Assembly: GCA_025351005.1 (NCBI GenBank)
Contig: JANXWS010000005.1
Location: forward strand, 1 to 49,664
Source of the DNA: Pseudomonadota bacterium
Lineage (GTDB): Bacteria > Pseudomonadota > Gammaproteobacteria > Steroidobacterales > Steroidobacteraceae
Direction: 5' to 3'
Length of the DNA stretch: 49,664 nt
The position numbers were made by a program, and so were the translations under genes. Shown here piece after piece: positions 9,094 through 18,140 of this stretch. The first letter of the stretch is position 1; every line of letters starts with the position of its first letter. Under the pieces are notes generated by a model, which worked only from the letters and a program-made list of their open reading frames with translations, did not search any database and had not been told where the DNA came from.

Positions 9094-9630
9094 ATGCCAA
9101 CCATCAACGAAGTCACGGTTCCGCCGAGCCTCGAGCTGTTCAGCGAGCTGGTCGAGCTCCTGCAGGACTCGGTCGCCGGCCACGCGTCGGTCGGCTGGAC
9201 GACAGTCCCGGACACGCGCGAGGCGCGCAACTACTGGACCGAGGTGCTAGAGGCGGTCGGCCGCGGCGAGCGCCTGCTGTTCGTCGCAACCGACAACCAC
9301 GTCTGCGCGGGCGCGATCCAGCTCGCGCTCGTGAACAAGCAGAACGGTCGCCATCGCGGCGAGGTGCAGAAGCTGCTGGTGCACTCGCAGTACCGGCGGC
9401 GCGGCATCGGCCGCGCGCTCCTAACCGAGCTCGAGCGCGCCGCCACCGCCCGCGGCCGGACGCTGCTGGTGCTGGACACGATCACCGGCAGCACCGCCGA
9501 GCAGCTGTACCGCCGTGCCGGCTACCACTTCGTGGGCACCGTGCCCGGCTACGCGCGCTCGACGCACGGCGTGCTCGAAGCGACCGCGGTCTACTACCGC
9601 GAGCTCGCGGCTGACGCGCCCCGGCGCTAG
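9094..9630 (+). CDS. GNAT-family N-acetyltransferase
   Basis: This 178-residue acetyltransferase uses acetyl-CoA. The acetyl-CoA binding motif A is VQKLLVHSQYRRRGIGRALLTELE (pyrophosphate loop RRRGIG, around residues 99-104), followed by motif B TAEQLYRRAGYHFVG. The acceptor substrate is unknown. The gene starts 4 nt after the CysB-like regulator and ends 8 nt before yajQ, so it probably belongs to one transcript. There is no sign of truncation. Confidence 0.88.
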   Translation: MPTINEVTVPPSLELFSELVELLQDSVAGHASVGWTTVPDTREARNYWTEVLEAVGRGERLLFVATDNHVCAGAIQLALVNKQNGRHRGEVQKLLVHSQYRRRGIGRALLTELERAATARGRTLLVLDTITGSTAEQLYRRAGYHFVGTVPGYARSTHGVLEATAVYYRELAADAPRR

Positions 9631-9638
9631 GAGTCCCT

Positions 9639-10121
9639 GTGCCGTCCTTCGACGTCGTCTCGGAGCTGAACCATCACGAGGTCGCGAACGCGGTCGACCA
9701 GGCGAGCCGCGAGCTCGACAGCCGCTTCGACTTCAGGGGCACGGACGCCCGTTTCGAGCTCGCGGGCCATGAGGTGATCCTCGACGCCCCGGCCGAGTTC
9801 CAGCTGAAGCAGATGCTCGAGATCCTGAAGCTCAAGCTCTCGAAGCGCGGCGTCGACCTCGTCTGCCTCGAGCTCAAGGACCCGGAGGTGAACCTGGCGC
9901 GGGCCCGCCAGACGGTCGTGCTGCGCGAGGGCATCGACGCCGACAGCGCCCGCACGATCCAGCGCGCGGTCAAGGACTCCAGGCTCAAGGTTCAGGCCGC
10001 GATCCAGGCCGACAAGCTCAGGATCACCGGCAAGAGCCGCGACGAGCTGCAGGCGACGATCGCGCTGCTGCGTCAGCAGAAGGTCGACGTGCCGCTGCAG
10101 TTCAACAACTTCCGCGACTGA
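9639..10121 (+). CDS. yajQ: YajQ-family nucleotide-binding protein
   Basis: YajQ proteins are small cytoplasmic proteins that bind nucleotides; some bind cyclic di-GMP and act as effectors. The 160-residue protein has the full family signature: MPSFDVVSELNHHEVANAVD at the start, SRFDFRGTDA, then ARTIQRAVKDSRLKVQAAIQ and a C-terminal LRQQKVDVPLQFNNFRD. The GTG start at 9639 is supported by AGGAG at 9629-9633. Its stop codon shares a base with the ATG of the next gene (TGATG), indicating coupling. Confidence 0.95.
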   Translation: MPSFDVVSELNHHEVANAVDQASRELDSRFDFRGTDARFELAGHEVILDAPAEFQLKQMLEILKLKLSKRGVDLVCLELKDPEVNLARARQTVVLREGIDADSARTIQRAVKDSRLKVQAAIQADKLRITGKSRDELQATIALLRQQKVDVPLQFNNFRD

Positions 10122-11077
10122 TGCGCGCCGTTTTCCTCGACTACGCGACCGTCAGCAAGGGCGGCGACCTGGACGGCAGCCGGCTGGTCGCGGCATTACC
10201 CGACCTCGAGTTCCACGACGCGACAGCGGACGCCGAAGTCGACGGGCGCATCGCGGGCGCGGGCGTCGTGCTGCTCAACAAGGCCGAGATCACGCGCCGC
10301 CGCATCGAGGCGAACCCCGCGCTGCGGCTGCTCGCGCTGACCGCCACCGGTGTCAACAACGTCGACCTGGAAGCCGCGCGCGAACGGGGCGTCGCCGTCT
10401 GCAACGTGTCCGGCTACTGCACCTCGTCGGTCGTGCAGCATGTCTTCGCCGGCCTGCTCGCGCTCACGCATCGGCTGCGCGAGTACGACCGGGCGCTGAA
10501 GGCGGGCGCCTGGGAGCATGCCGAGCAGTTCACGATGCTGCATTACCCGGTCCGCGAGCTCGCCGGCCGGGTGCTTGGCATCGTCGGCTACGGCACCCTC
10601 GGACAGGGCGTCGCCAGGGTCGCGGCGGCGTTCGACATGCGGGTGCTCGTGGCGTGCCGGCCCGGCGCGGCCGCCTCGCCCGGGCGCCTCCCGCTCGCGG
10701 AGCTACTGCCGCAGGTCGACGCGTTGAGCCTCCACTGCCCCATCACGCCCGCGACCCGCGGCCTGATCGGTGCCGCCGAACTCGCGCTGATGAGACCGGA
10801 TGCGGTGCTGATCAACACCGCCCGCGGCGCGCTCGTCGACGCCCCTGCACTCGCCGTGGCGCTCCGCACCGGGCGGCTCGGCGGCGCGGTCATCGACGTG
10901 CTCGAGCAGGAGCCGCCGCAGGCCGGCAGCCCGCTCCTCGCCCCGGACCTGTTCAACGTGATCGTCACCCCGCACACGGCTTGGGCTGCGCGCGAAGCGC
11001 GCCAGCGAGCCCTCGATGAGCTCACGGCCAACGTCGTCGAGTTCCTGCGGGGCGGGCGCCGCGGGCGGGTCGCCTGA
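10121..11077 (+). CDS. NAD-dependent D-2-hydroxyacid dehydrogenase
   Basis: This 318-residue oxidoreductase resembles hydroxypyruvate/glycerate dehydrogenases. The NAD-binding loop is GIVGYGTLGQGVA (around residue 150). The catalytic set Arg/Glu/His is seen in LINTARGALVD, VIDVLEQEPP and VIVTPHTAW. The N-terminal part LLALTATGVNNVDLEAARERG is typical of the glycerate dehydrogenase subgroup. The start overlaps the yajQ stop by 1 nt. Substrate choice among hydroxypyruvate, glyoxylate and related keto acids cannot be settled by eye. Confidence 0.9.
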   Translation: MRAVFLDYATVSKGGDLDGSRLVAALPDLEFHDATADAEVDGRIAGAGVVLLNKAEITRRRIEANPALRLLALTATGVNNVDLEAARERGVAVCNVSGYCTSSVVQHVFAGLLALTHRLREYDRALKAGAWEHAEQFTMLHYPVRELAGRVLGIVGYGTLGQGVARVAAAFDMRVLVACRPGAAASPGRLPLAELLPQVDALSLHCPITPATRGLIGAAELALMRPDAVLINTARGALVDAPALAVALRTGRLGGAVIDVLEQEPPQAGSPLLAPDLFNVIVTPHTAWAAREARQRALDELTANVVEFLRGGRRGRVA

Positions 11078-11094
11078 GTCCGTCGCGGACCTGA

Positions 11095-11144
11095 AACTAG
11101 ACTTAAGTTTAGTTATTGACACGGTGTCAGTGTACGCCTAGAGT
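11095..11144 (+). promoter_or_regulatory. Promoter with two palindromic candidate TetR operators
   Basis: TTGACA (11116-11121, perfect -35), a 17-nt spacer and TAGAGT (11139-11144, -10) precede the TetR gene. A 20-bp palindrome with one mismatched pair (11095-11114, centred on ACTTAAGT) abuts the -35. A second perfect repeat, TGACAC-G-GTGTCA (11117-11129), covers the -35. Both are well placed for autorepression by the TetR protein encoded next. The -10 ends 6 nt before the GTG, so the transcript probably begins at the start codon. Confidence 0.72.
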
Positions 11145-11150
11145 CGGTCC

Positions 11151-11798
11151 GTGTCCTACATCGCCGCACGCCGTGTCGAGGAAAAAGAGCGCCGCCGCGG
11201 CGAGATCGTCGATGCGGCGGAGCGCCTGTATGCGGAGAAGGGCTGGGACGCGGTCACGATGGATCAGGTCGCGCGCAGCGCCCGCCTGTCGCGCGCGCTC
11301 CTCTACGTCTACTTCCGCGACAAGGAGGAACTCCTGTTCGCCCTTGGCGAGCGCGCCATGCAGCTGCAGCGCGAGCTGTTCACGGCCGCCGTCGCCCGCC
11401 ACGTGCGCGGCGTCGACCAGGTCGAGGCGATCGGCCGCGCCTACATGGCCTATGCCGAGACCTACCCGCACTACTTCGACGCCTGCGCGCGCTTCCATGC
11501 GCACTCGATGTCACCGGAACCGGGCTCCAACGAGGGCGCCTGCGCGCTCGCGGGCGACGCCGTGCTCGGAATAGTGGTCGCCGCGATCCGCGCCGGGATC
11601 GAGGACCGCAGCATCCGCGCCGACATCGGCGACCCGATGCTGGTGGCGGTCACGCTGTGGGCGTTCACCCACGGCGTCATCCAGCTCGCGACCACCAAGG
11701 GCACCGAGCTAGCGCGCTTCGGCATCTCGGTCCCGGAGTTCGGCGCCTACTCCCTGCAGCTGATGCGCTCGCTGACGGCGCCGCTTACCGCCGGCTGA
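11151..11798 (+). CDS. TetR-family regulator of the efflux operon
   Basis: This is a 215-residue repressor-type protein. The helix-turn-helix lies at about 18-64 (RRGEIVDAAERLYAEKGWDA, then VARSARLSRALLYVYFRDKEELL), followed by an all-helical ligand domain. It stands 23 nt upstream of, and in the same direction as, the TolC/MFP/RND genes, so it most likely senses a pump substrate and controls the operon and itself through the palindromes in its promoter. GTG 11151 is the start; no Shine-Dalgarno is present and the -10 is 6 nt away, consistent with leaderless translation. Confidence 0.88.
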   Translation: MSYIAARRVEEKERRRGEIVDAAERLYAEKGWDAVTMDQVARSARLSRALLYVYFRDKEELLFALGERAMQLQRELFTAAVARHVRGVDQVEAIGRAYMAYAETYPHYFDACARFHAHSMSPEPGSNEGACALAGDAVLGIVVAAIRAGIEDRSIRADIGDPMLVAVTLWAFTHGVIQLATTKGTELARFGISVPEFGAYSLQLMRSLTAPLTAG

Positions 11799-11821
11799 TT
11801 TTTTTGTCTTGGAATTGACAC

Positions 11822-13285
11822 ATGTCCAGAACATCGACACGTGACTACGCCGGCCGGGCCATCGCGGTGCTAGCGCTCTTTGCGGCCTGGGCGGCGCCTG
11901 CCGCGACCGGGCCCGACGGCGAGGATCGCCCGATCGAGGGCGCGGTCGACGAGCTGGTGCAGGACGCCCTCGGCGCCAACCTGCAGATCGACGTGGCCGC
12001 TGCCGAGGTCAGCGAGCGCCTCGCCGCGCTCGACCAGGCGCGCGCCCGCTACCTGCCGGTGCTCGACCTGAACGCGCGCTACTCGGCCGCCGACGGCGGC
12101 CGGGTCATCAGCATCCCGGTCGGCGACCTGCTGAACCCGGTCTACGTGACCCTGAATCAGCTGACCGGCCAGCAGCGGTTTCCCTCGATCCAGAACCAGA
12201 GTTTCTCGCTGCTGCGCCCGCGCGAGCAGGAGACCAAGCTATCGTTGACGCAGCCGCTCTACGACGCCCGCATCACGCCGGCGCGCGCCGCGAGCACTGC
12301 CCAGTACGAGGGCGCGCTGGCCGCGCGCGCGGCGCTCGCCGCGCGCATCGAGCGCGACATGCGCACCGCCTACTACCGCTGGCTCGAGGCCGGCGCCCGG
12401 CTCGGCATCCTGGACGCCACGCAGGAGCTCGCGGGCGCCAACCGGCGCGTCAACCAGAGCCTGTACGACAACGGCAAGATCACCCGCGACCTGGTCTATC
12501 GCGCCGAGGCCGATCTGCTCGAGGTCGAGCAGTCGCGGCTCGCGGCCAGCAATGGTGTCCGGATCGCGCAGAGCTACGTCAACCTGCTGCGCAACGCGCG
12601 GTTCGACACGCCGCTGCCGCACGTGCGCGTCGACGACGACGACGTCGGCCGGCTGCGCGACGCGGCCCTCGGCCGCATCGGCCTGTTGCAGCGTGAAGCG
12701 CTGGCGGCGACGGCGCTCGAGCGCCGCGCGGAGCTGCGCGAGTTCGACGCGGCGGCCGCGGCCGCGGCCGCCGGCGAGCGCCTGGCGCGCGCCGCATTCA
12801 AGCCGCAGTTCGCGCTCGCGGTCGATGCCGGCACGCAGGGTGTGGGCTACGGCCTCGGCGCCGACGATCGCTACGTGCTGGCCTCGGTCGTGATGCGGTT
12901 CAACCTGTTCGCCGGCGGGGCGGACCGCGCCGGCCTGGCGGCGGCGCATGCCGCCGGCCGCGAGGCCCGCGCCAATCGCGCGCTCGCCGAGAGCCGCATC
13001 CGGCTCGAGGTTGAGCAGGCGGCCGACGACCTCGACGTCGCGCTCGGCTCGCTCGCGACCGCCGCTCGGCGCGTCGACGCGGCACAGGGCGCGTTCCGGA
13101 TCGCGGCGCGCAAGCGCGACCTCGGCCAGATCAACCAGGCCGAGTTCATCGACGCGCGCCGCGTCGTGACCGACGCCGAGCTCAACCGCAACGTCACCCG
13201 CTTCACCGCCCTCGCTGACCTCGCCGAGCTCGAGTACGCGCTCGGCGCCGGCCGCCGCTCGTCCACCCGGGAACCGCCACCATGA
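11822..13285 (+). CDS. TolC-family outer-membrane efflux protein
   Basis: This is the outer-membrane channel of the tripartite pump. The 487-residue protein has a Sec signal peptide (hydrophobic stretch about 12-28 ending APAATG) and two OEP-type repeats rich in long helices, e.g. ALAARIERDMRTAYYRWLEA and SRIRLEVEQAADDLDVALGS. There is no lipobox cysteine after the signal, so it is TolC-like rather than a NodT-type lipoprotein. It is unusual but not rare for the channel gene to come first in the operon. Its TGA overlaps the ATG of the next gene. Confidence 0.9.
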   Translation: MSRTSTRDYAGRAIAVLALFAAWAAPAATGPDGEDRPIEGAVDELVQDALGANLQIDVAAAEVSERLAALDQARARYLPVLDLNARYSAADGGRVISIPVGDLLNPVYVTLNQLTGQQRFPSIQNQSFSLLRPREQETKLSLTQPLYDARITPARAASTAQYEGALAARAALAARIERDMRTAYYRWLEAGARLGILDATQELAGANRRVNQSLYDNGKITRDLVYRAEADLLEVEQSRLAASNGVRIAQSYVNLLRNARFDTPLPHVRVDDDDVGRLRDAALGRIGLLQREALAATALERRAELREFDAAAAAAAAGERLARAAFKPQFALAVDAGTQGVGYGLGADDRYVLASVVMRFNLFAGGADRAGLAAAHAAGREARANRALAESRIRLEVEQAADDLDVALGSLATAARRVDAAQGAFRIAARKRDLGQINQAEFIDARRVVTDAELNRNVTRFTALADLAELEYALGAGRRSSTREPPP

Positions 13286-14364
13286 ACCGTCGCACCGTCC
13301 TCTCCATCCTGGCCGCGCTTGCGGCCACCGCGGCGCTCGTCGCCGCCTGCGGCCATCACGGCACCGAAGCGCCGGCCGCGAGTCCGCCGCGGCCGGTGCG
13401 GGTGGCGCCGCTTGCGAGCGTCGCGGTCGGCGAGACCTTGCGGGCGGTCGGGCTGCTGTCGCCGAAGGACGAGGCGCGCCTCGCGTTCAAGGTTGGCGGC
13501 GTCGTCGAGTCGATCCGCGTCGAGGACGGCACGCCGGTGCGGGCCGGCCAGCTGCTCGCCGTCCTGAAGCAGACCGAGATTGCCGCCGGCGTCGAGCAAG
13601 CGCGCCAGGCGGCGGGCAAGGCGACCCGCGACCTGGAGCGGGCGCGCGCGCTCTACGCGGACGGCGTCGCAACGCTCGAGCAGGTCCAGGACCTGACGAC
13701 CGCCGCCGAGGTCGCCGCCGCCGCGCGCCGCAGCGCCGAGTTCAACGCGAGCTACACGCGCATCGTCGCGGCCGCCGACGGCGTGGTGCTGCGCAAGCTC
13801 GCCGAAGCCGGCGAGGTGGTCCAGGCTGGCCAGCCGGTGCTAGTCGTCGGCGGCGCGAGCCGAGGCTGGATCGTCCGCTTGGGCCTCGCCGACCGCGACG
13901 TGGTGCACTTCCGGATCGGCGACGCGGCACAGATCGGCTTCGACGCATGGCCCGGCCGCACGTTTGCCGGACGCATCTCGAACCTCGCATCGAGCGCCGA
14001 TCCGGCGACCGGCACGTTCACGGTCGAGGTGCAGGTAGAGCAGGCGGGCGCCGCGTTCGTGCAGGGCCTGGTCGCCAAGGTGACCTTGACGCCGGCCGGG
14101 AGCCGCAGCGCCAACGTCGTGCCGGTGCAGGCGCTCGTTGAGGCGAACGGCAGCGACGCCGCCGTGTTCATCGTCGACCGGGAACAGCCCGTGGCGCACC
14201 GCGTGACGATCCGCATCGGCCGCATGAGCGACGGCGAGGTCGAGGTGCTCGACGGACTCGCACCCGGCGCGCAGGTCGTCATCGACGGCGCCGCTTTCCT
14301 CGAGAACGGCGACCCGGTGCGGATTGCCGCCGCGCACGCCGGCCCGTCCTCCCACATCGGCTGA
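13282..14364 (+). CDS. RND efflux periplasmic adaptor (membrane-fusion lipoprotein)
   Basis: This adaptor joins the RND pump to the TolC channel in the periplasm. The 360-residue protein begins with a lipoprotein signal peptide whose lipobox ends VAAC near residue 23. The biotinyl-lipoyl-like hairpin domain has KVGGVVESIRVEDGTPVRAGQLLA, then a short alpha-hairpin (EQARQAAGKATRDLERARAL), the second lipoyl half IVAAADGVVLRKLAEAGEVV, and beta-barrel and membrane-proximal domains (DPATGTFTVEVQV; VVPVQALVEANG). It overlaps the tolC-like gene by 4 nt and precedes the RND gene by 9 nt. Confidence 0.93.
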   Translation: MNRRTVLSILAALAATAALVAACGHHGTEAPAASPPRPVRVAPLASVAVGETLRAVGLLSPKDEARLAFKVGGVVESIRVEDGTPVRAGQLLAVLKQTEIAAGVEQARQAAGKATRDLERARALYADGVATLEQVQDLTTAAEVAAAARRSAEFNASYTRIVAAADGVVLRKLAEAGEVVQAGQPVLVVGGASRGWIVRLGLADRDVVHFRIGDAAQIGFDAWPGRTFAGRISNLASSADPATGTFTVEVQVEQAGAAFVQGLVAKVTLTPAGSRSANVVPVQALVEANGSDAAVFIVDREQPVAHRVTIRIGRMSDGEVEVLDGLAPGAQVVIDGAAFLENGDPVRIAAAHAGPSSHIG

Positions 14365-14373
14365 GGCCGCTAC

Positions 14374-17300
14374 ATGAGCATCTGGGCCTTCGCCGTCCGC
14401 CGCTGGCAGTTCACGCTGGTACTGTTTGCGCTCTTGATCGCGCTCGGCGGCGCGAGCCTCGTCAGCATTCCGCGCTCCGAGGACCCGAGCTTCCCGTTCC
14501 CCGCGGCGACCATCACGATCGTCTGGCCGGGCGCCGACCCGAGCGACATGGAGCGCCTGGTCGTCAAGCCACTCGAGGACGCGGTCAACTCGCTCGACAA
14601 CGTCAAGAAAATCGCCAGCTCCGCCTTCGACGGTCTCGCGACCGTGCACGTCGAGTTCTACTACGGCTCGGACCCCGAGAAGAAGCAGGACGAGGTGATC
14701 CGCGAGCTGAACCGGATCCGCTCGACGCTGCCGGCCGACATCGCCCAGATCGACATCGTCAAGAACAACCCCGGTCTGGTGAACATCGTGCAGCTGGCAC
14801 TCGTCAGCGATACGGCGAGCTACCGCGAGCTGAAGGAGCGCGCCGAGAACCTGCGCGACCTGCTCGAGACCGTGCCGGGCGTCCGCACCGCCGAGATCTG
14901 GGCGTTCCCGAAGCCCGAGGTGCGGGTCGCGGTCGACCTCGAGCGGCTGGCACGAGCCGGCGTCACGCTCGGGCAGGTGACGCAGGCGATCCAGGGCCAG
15001 AACGTCAACGTGCCGGGTGGTTCGGTCGACGTCGGCCTGCGGCGCTTCAACCTGCGGACCGCGGGCAGCTACGGCTCGCTCGACGAGATCGCCGCGACGG
15101 TCGTCGGCGGCACGGGCGGTCGCATCGTGCGGGTGCGCGACATCGGCGCCGTCTCGTGGGACACCGAGGAGCAGGCCTATACCGGCCGCTACAACGGCCG
15201 GCGCGCCGTGTTCGTGACCGCCAACCAGAAGGACGCCACCAACATATTCAAGGTGCGGGACGGCATGTACGCCAAGCTGCCGGCCTTCGAGCGCTCGCTG
15301 CCGCCCGACATCCGGCTCGAGCGCGGCTTCGACCAGTCGCACAACGTCGCGCGGCGGCTGGGCCAGCTGGCGGGCGACTTCGCGATCGCGCTGAGTCTCG
15401 TGCTGCTGACGCTGCTGCCGCTCGGCCTGCGCGCCGCCGGCGTCGTCATGATCTCGATCCCGCTGTCGCTCGCGATCGGCCTGGCGCTCCTGTTCCTGAC
15501 CGGCTTCGGTCTCAACCAGCTGTCGATCGCGGGCTTCGTGCTCGCACTCGGCCTGCTGGTCGACGACTCGATCGTGGTCGTCGAGAACATCGCGCGCTTC
15601 ATCAGAAGCGGCTACTCGCGCGCCGAGGCCGCGATCAAGGCGACCGACCAGATTTACCTGGCCGTGCTCGGCTGCACGGCGACCCTGCTGCTCGCGTTCC
15701 TGCCGCTGCTGTTCCTGCCGGAGGGCGCCGGCCAGTTCATCCGCTCGCTGCCGGCCTCGATCCTGTTCACCGTGCTCGCGTCGCTGTTCGTGGCGCTGAC
15801 CGTGATCCCGTTCCTCGCGAGCCGCATGCTGCGCAACGACGCCGCGCACGGCGGCCAGGAGCAGGCGCACGGTGTGCTCGGCCAGCTCGTGCAGCGCTTC
15901 GACCGGTTCGCGGACAACGTCCTGCAGCGCCTGATGGGGGCGATCCACTCGGTGTACGGGCCGGCGCTGCGCTGGGCGCTGGCGCGGCCCGGCAAGACCG
16001 TGGCCGGGGCGCTCGCGCTGTTCGCGCTCGTGGCCTGCAGCGTGCCGCTGATCGGCTTCAGCCTGTTCCCGCCCGCCGACGTTCCGCAGTTCCTGGTCCG
16101 GGTCGACGCCCCGGACGGCGCCAGCATCGCCGAGACCGAGCGCGCGCTTGGCGTCGTGGAGGCGGAGCTCGGCCGGCACCGCGAGGTCAAGCGCTGGTTC
16201 ACGCACGTCGGCCACGGCTCGCCATTCGTCTACTACAACGTCTTCCCGTTCGGCCGCAGCGCCAACGTCGGGGAACTCTTCGTCGAGCTCGACAACTTCG
16301 ACCCGCACCACACGCCGCAGCTGCTCGAGGAGCTGCGGGCGCGCTTCGCGGAGTACCCGGCGGCGCGAATCACGCTGAAGCAGTTCGAACAGGGCCCTCC
16401 GATCGACAACCCGGTGGCGATCCGCATCGTCGGTCCCGAGATCGACGGACTGCGCACCATCGCCGGCCGCGTCGAGCAGGTGCTGAAGGAGACGCCCGGG
16501 ACGCGCGACGTCAAGAATCCGGTGCGGCTGCTGCGCACCGATGTCAACCTGGGCATCGACACCGACAAGGCCGGCCTGCTCGGGGTCTCGCCGCTCGAGG
16601 CGAACCGCACCGTGCGCCTGGCGATCGCTGGCCAGGTCGCCGGCCAGTTCCGCGCCAGGAACGGCGACGAGTACGACATCACGCTGCGCCTGCCGATGCA
16701 CGAGCGGCCGACGCTCGACGCGCTCGACTCGATCCAGGTCAGCTCGCTCGCCGGTCGCCAGGTGCCGCTCCGGCAGATCGCGAACCCGCGCTTCGAGACC
16801 GCACCAAACTCCATCACGCGCTACAACCGCGAACGGCAGGTCACGGTCTCGAGCGAGGTCGCGCCGGGCTTCAACACGGCCAAGGTGACCGACGAGGTCG
16901 TACGCCGCATCGGGCGCATCGAGCTGCCGCCGGGGTACCGCTTCGTGGTCGCGGGAGAGGTTGAGGCGCAGGCGGAGAGCTTCGGCGGCCTGCTGCCCGC
17001 GGTGCTGGTAGCGGTGTTCGGCATCATCGCGGTGCTCGTGCTCGAGTTCGGCAGCTTCCGCTCGACGCTGATCGTTGCGGGCGTCATTCCGCTCGGCGTC
17101 ACCGGCGCGCTGCTCGCGCTGCTCCTGACCGGCTACACGCTGTCGTTCACCTCGATCATCGGCATGATCGCGCTGATCGGCATCGAGATTAAGAACTCGA
17201 TCCTGCTGGTCGACTTCACGAACCAGCTGCGCGAGCAGGGCACGCCGCTCGACGAGGCGATCGAGCGGGCCGGCGAGATCCGCTTCCTGCCGATCCTGCT

Positions 17301-17484
17301 GACGTCCGCGACCGCGATCGGCGGGCTGCTGCCGCTCGCCGTGCAGGGCTCGGGCCTCTACTCGCCGCTCGCCGTCGTGATCATCGGCGGCCTGATCTCG
17401 TCCACGCTGCTGGCGCGGCTCGTGACGCCGGTCATGTACAAGCTGCTGCCGCCCTCGATCGCGGCGCAGGACCCGGCCGGCTGA
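14374..17484 (+). CDS. RND-family efflux transporter
   Basis: This is the inner-membrane proton-driven pump of the operon. The 1036-residue protein has the full 12-helix, two-repeat layout. The proton-relay acidic pair is in TM4 (ALGLLVDDSIVVVENIARF) and the TM10 lysine in LIGIEIKNSILLVDFTNQ. The porter domain begins IPRSEDPSFPFPAATITIVWPG, typical of the HAE1-like drug/solvent exporters. The metal-exporter TM4 signature is absent, so metal efflux is unlikely. The actual substrate is unknown. The gene follows its adaptor with a 9-nt gap and ends the operon. Confidence 0.94.
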   Translation: MSIWAFAVRRWQFTLVLFALLIALGGASLVSIPRSEDPSFPFPAATITIVWPGADPSDMERLVVKPLEDAVNSLDNVKKIASSAFDGLATVHVEFYYGSDPEKKQDEVIRELNRIRSTLPADIAQIDIVKNNPGLVNIVQLALVSDTASYRELKERAENLRDLLETVPGVRTAEIWAFPKPEVRVAVDLERLARAGVTLGQVTQAIQGQNVNVPGGSVDVGLRRFNLRTAGSYGSLDEIAATVVGGTGGRIVRVRDIGAVSWDTEEQAYTGRYNGRRAVFVTANQKDATNIFKVRDGMYAKLPAFERSLPPDIRLERGFDQSHNVARRLGQLAGDFAIALSLVLLTLLPLGLRAAGVVMISIPLSLAIGLALLFLTGFGLNQLSIAGFVLALGLLVDDSIVVVENIARFIRSGYSRAEAAIKATDQIYLAVLGCTATLLLAFLPLLFLPEGAGQFIRSLPASILFTVLASLFVALTVIPFLASRMLRNDAAHGGQEQAHGVLGQLVQRFDRFADNVLQRLMGAIHSVYGPALRWALARPGKTVAGALALFALVACSVPLIGFSLFPPADVPQFLVRVDAPDGASIAETERALGVVEAELGRHREVKRWFTHVGHGSPFVYYNVFPFGRSANVGELFVELDNFDPHHTPQLLEELRARFAEYPAARITLKQFEQGPPIDNPVAIRIVGPEIDGLRTIAGRVEQVLKETPGTRDVKNPVRLLRTDVNLGIDTDKAGLLGVSPLEANRTVRLAIAGQVAGQFRARNGDEYDITLRLPMHERPTLDALDSIQVSSLAGRQVPLRQIANPRFETAPNSITRYNRERQVTVSSEVAPGFNTAKVTDEVVRRIGRIELPPGYRFVVAGEVEAQAESFGGLLPAVLVAVFGIIAVLVLEFGSFRSTLIVAGVIPLGVTGALLALLLTGYTLSFTSIIGMIALIGIEIKNSILLVDFTNQLREQGTPLDEAIERAGEIRFLPILLTSATAIGGLLPLAVQGSGLYSPLAVVIIGGLISSTLLARLVTPVMYKLLPPSIAAQDPAG

Positions 17485-17576
17485 GCGACCGGCGCGGGGG
17501 CCCGGCAGGCGCCCGCTTGCGCCGCCGGCTCCAGGCTCGTCACACTCGGCGCCGGTTCGCTGCCCGATGAGGTCCC

Positions 17577-18080
17577 GTGGCTGATTCGACCCCGACTGCG
17601 CGGCGCTCGCTCGCCATCCTGCGGCTGATCGCCGTGTTCAAGTTCATCAAGGCGAGTCTCGTCGTAGTCACGGGCTTCGGCCTGCTGTCCTTCTTCCATC
17701 CGGCCTTCGCCGCGAGCCTGTACCGGATGGTCGGCGCGCTGCCGTATGCGTTCGAGCAGCAGCTGCTGCGCCGCGTGATCAGCGAGCTGAGCGGCTTGAG
17801 CCCGTCAAGGGTCCAGGTCATCGCGGGGGTGACGTTGCTGTACGCGGTGCTGTTCATCGTCGAGGGCGCGGGCCTGTGGCGCGGGCGGCACTGGGCAGAG
17901 TGGCTGACGGTGATCGCAACCTGCTCGCTCGTTCCGGTCGAGCTCTACGAGCTCGCCCGCCATCCGAGCGTGAACAAGGCGCTCGTCGTGCTCGCCAATC
18001 TAGCGGTCGTCGCCTACCTCGTGTGGCGGCTGCGGCGCGAGGCGGCGGCGCGGCGAGCCCCGGCCGCTGCCGCCGACTAG
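17577..18080 (+). CDS. DUF2127 membrane protein
   Basis: This 167-residue membrane protein matches the DUF2127 layout: a first helix in LRLIAVFKFIKASLVVVTGFGLLSF, a middle amphipathic part, then VIAGVTLLYAVLFIVEGAGLW, the block RGRHWAEWLTVIATCSLVPVELYEL, and a last helix NKALVVLANLAVVAYLVWRLRRE. The function of the family is unknown. GTG 17577 is the start; homology begins about ten residues later. It stands alone between the efflux operon and sodC. Confidence 0.85.
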   Translation: MADSTPTARRSLAILRLIAVFKFIKASLVVVTGFGLLSFFHPAFAASLYRMVGALPYAFEQQLLRRVISELSGLSPSRVQVIAGVTLLYAVLFIVEGAGLWRGRHWAEWLTVIATCSLVPVELYELARHPSVNKALVVLANLAVVAYLVWRLRREAAARRAPAAAAD

Positions 18081-18140
18081 CCGCGCGGGCCGCGAGCGGC
18101 TAGTCTCGTCGCCCCCACCGCCACCCGCTCGGAGGTCGTC

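Noticed and set aside
11779..11805. Terminator between the TetR gene and the tolC-like gene (T7 run)
   Set aside because: The only stem before the T-run is about 5 bp and separated from it by five bases. It would also cut off the operon from its regulator's promoter without need.
13840..16701. Very long open frame on the minus strand across the RND and adaptor genes
   Set aside because: It mirrors the plus-strand genes in extremely GC-rich DNA. The product is low-complexity Arg/Ala/Asp-rich and no motif is seen, while the plus strand has clear RND motifs.
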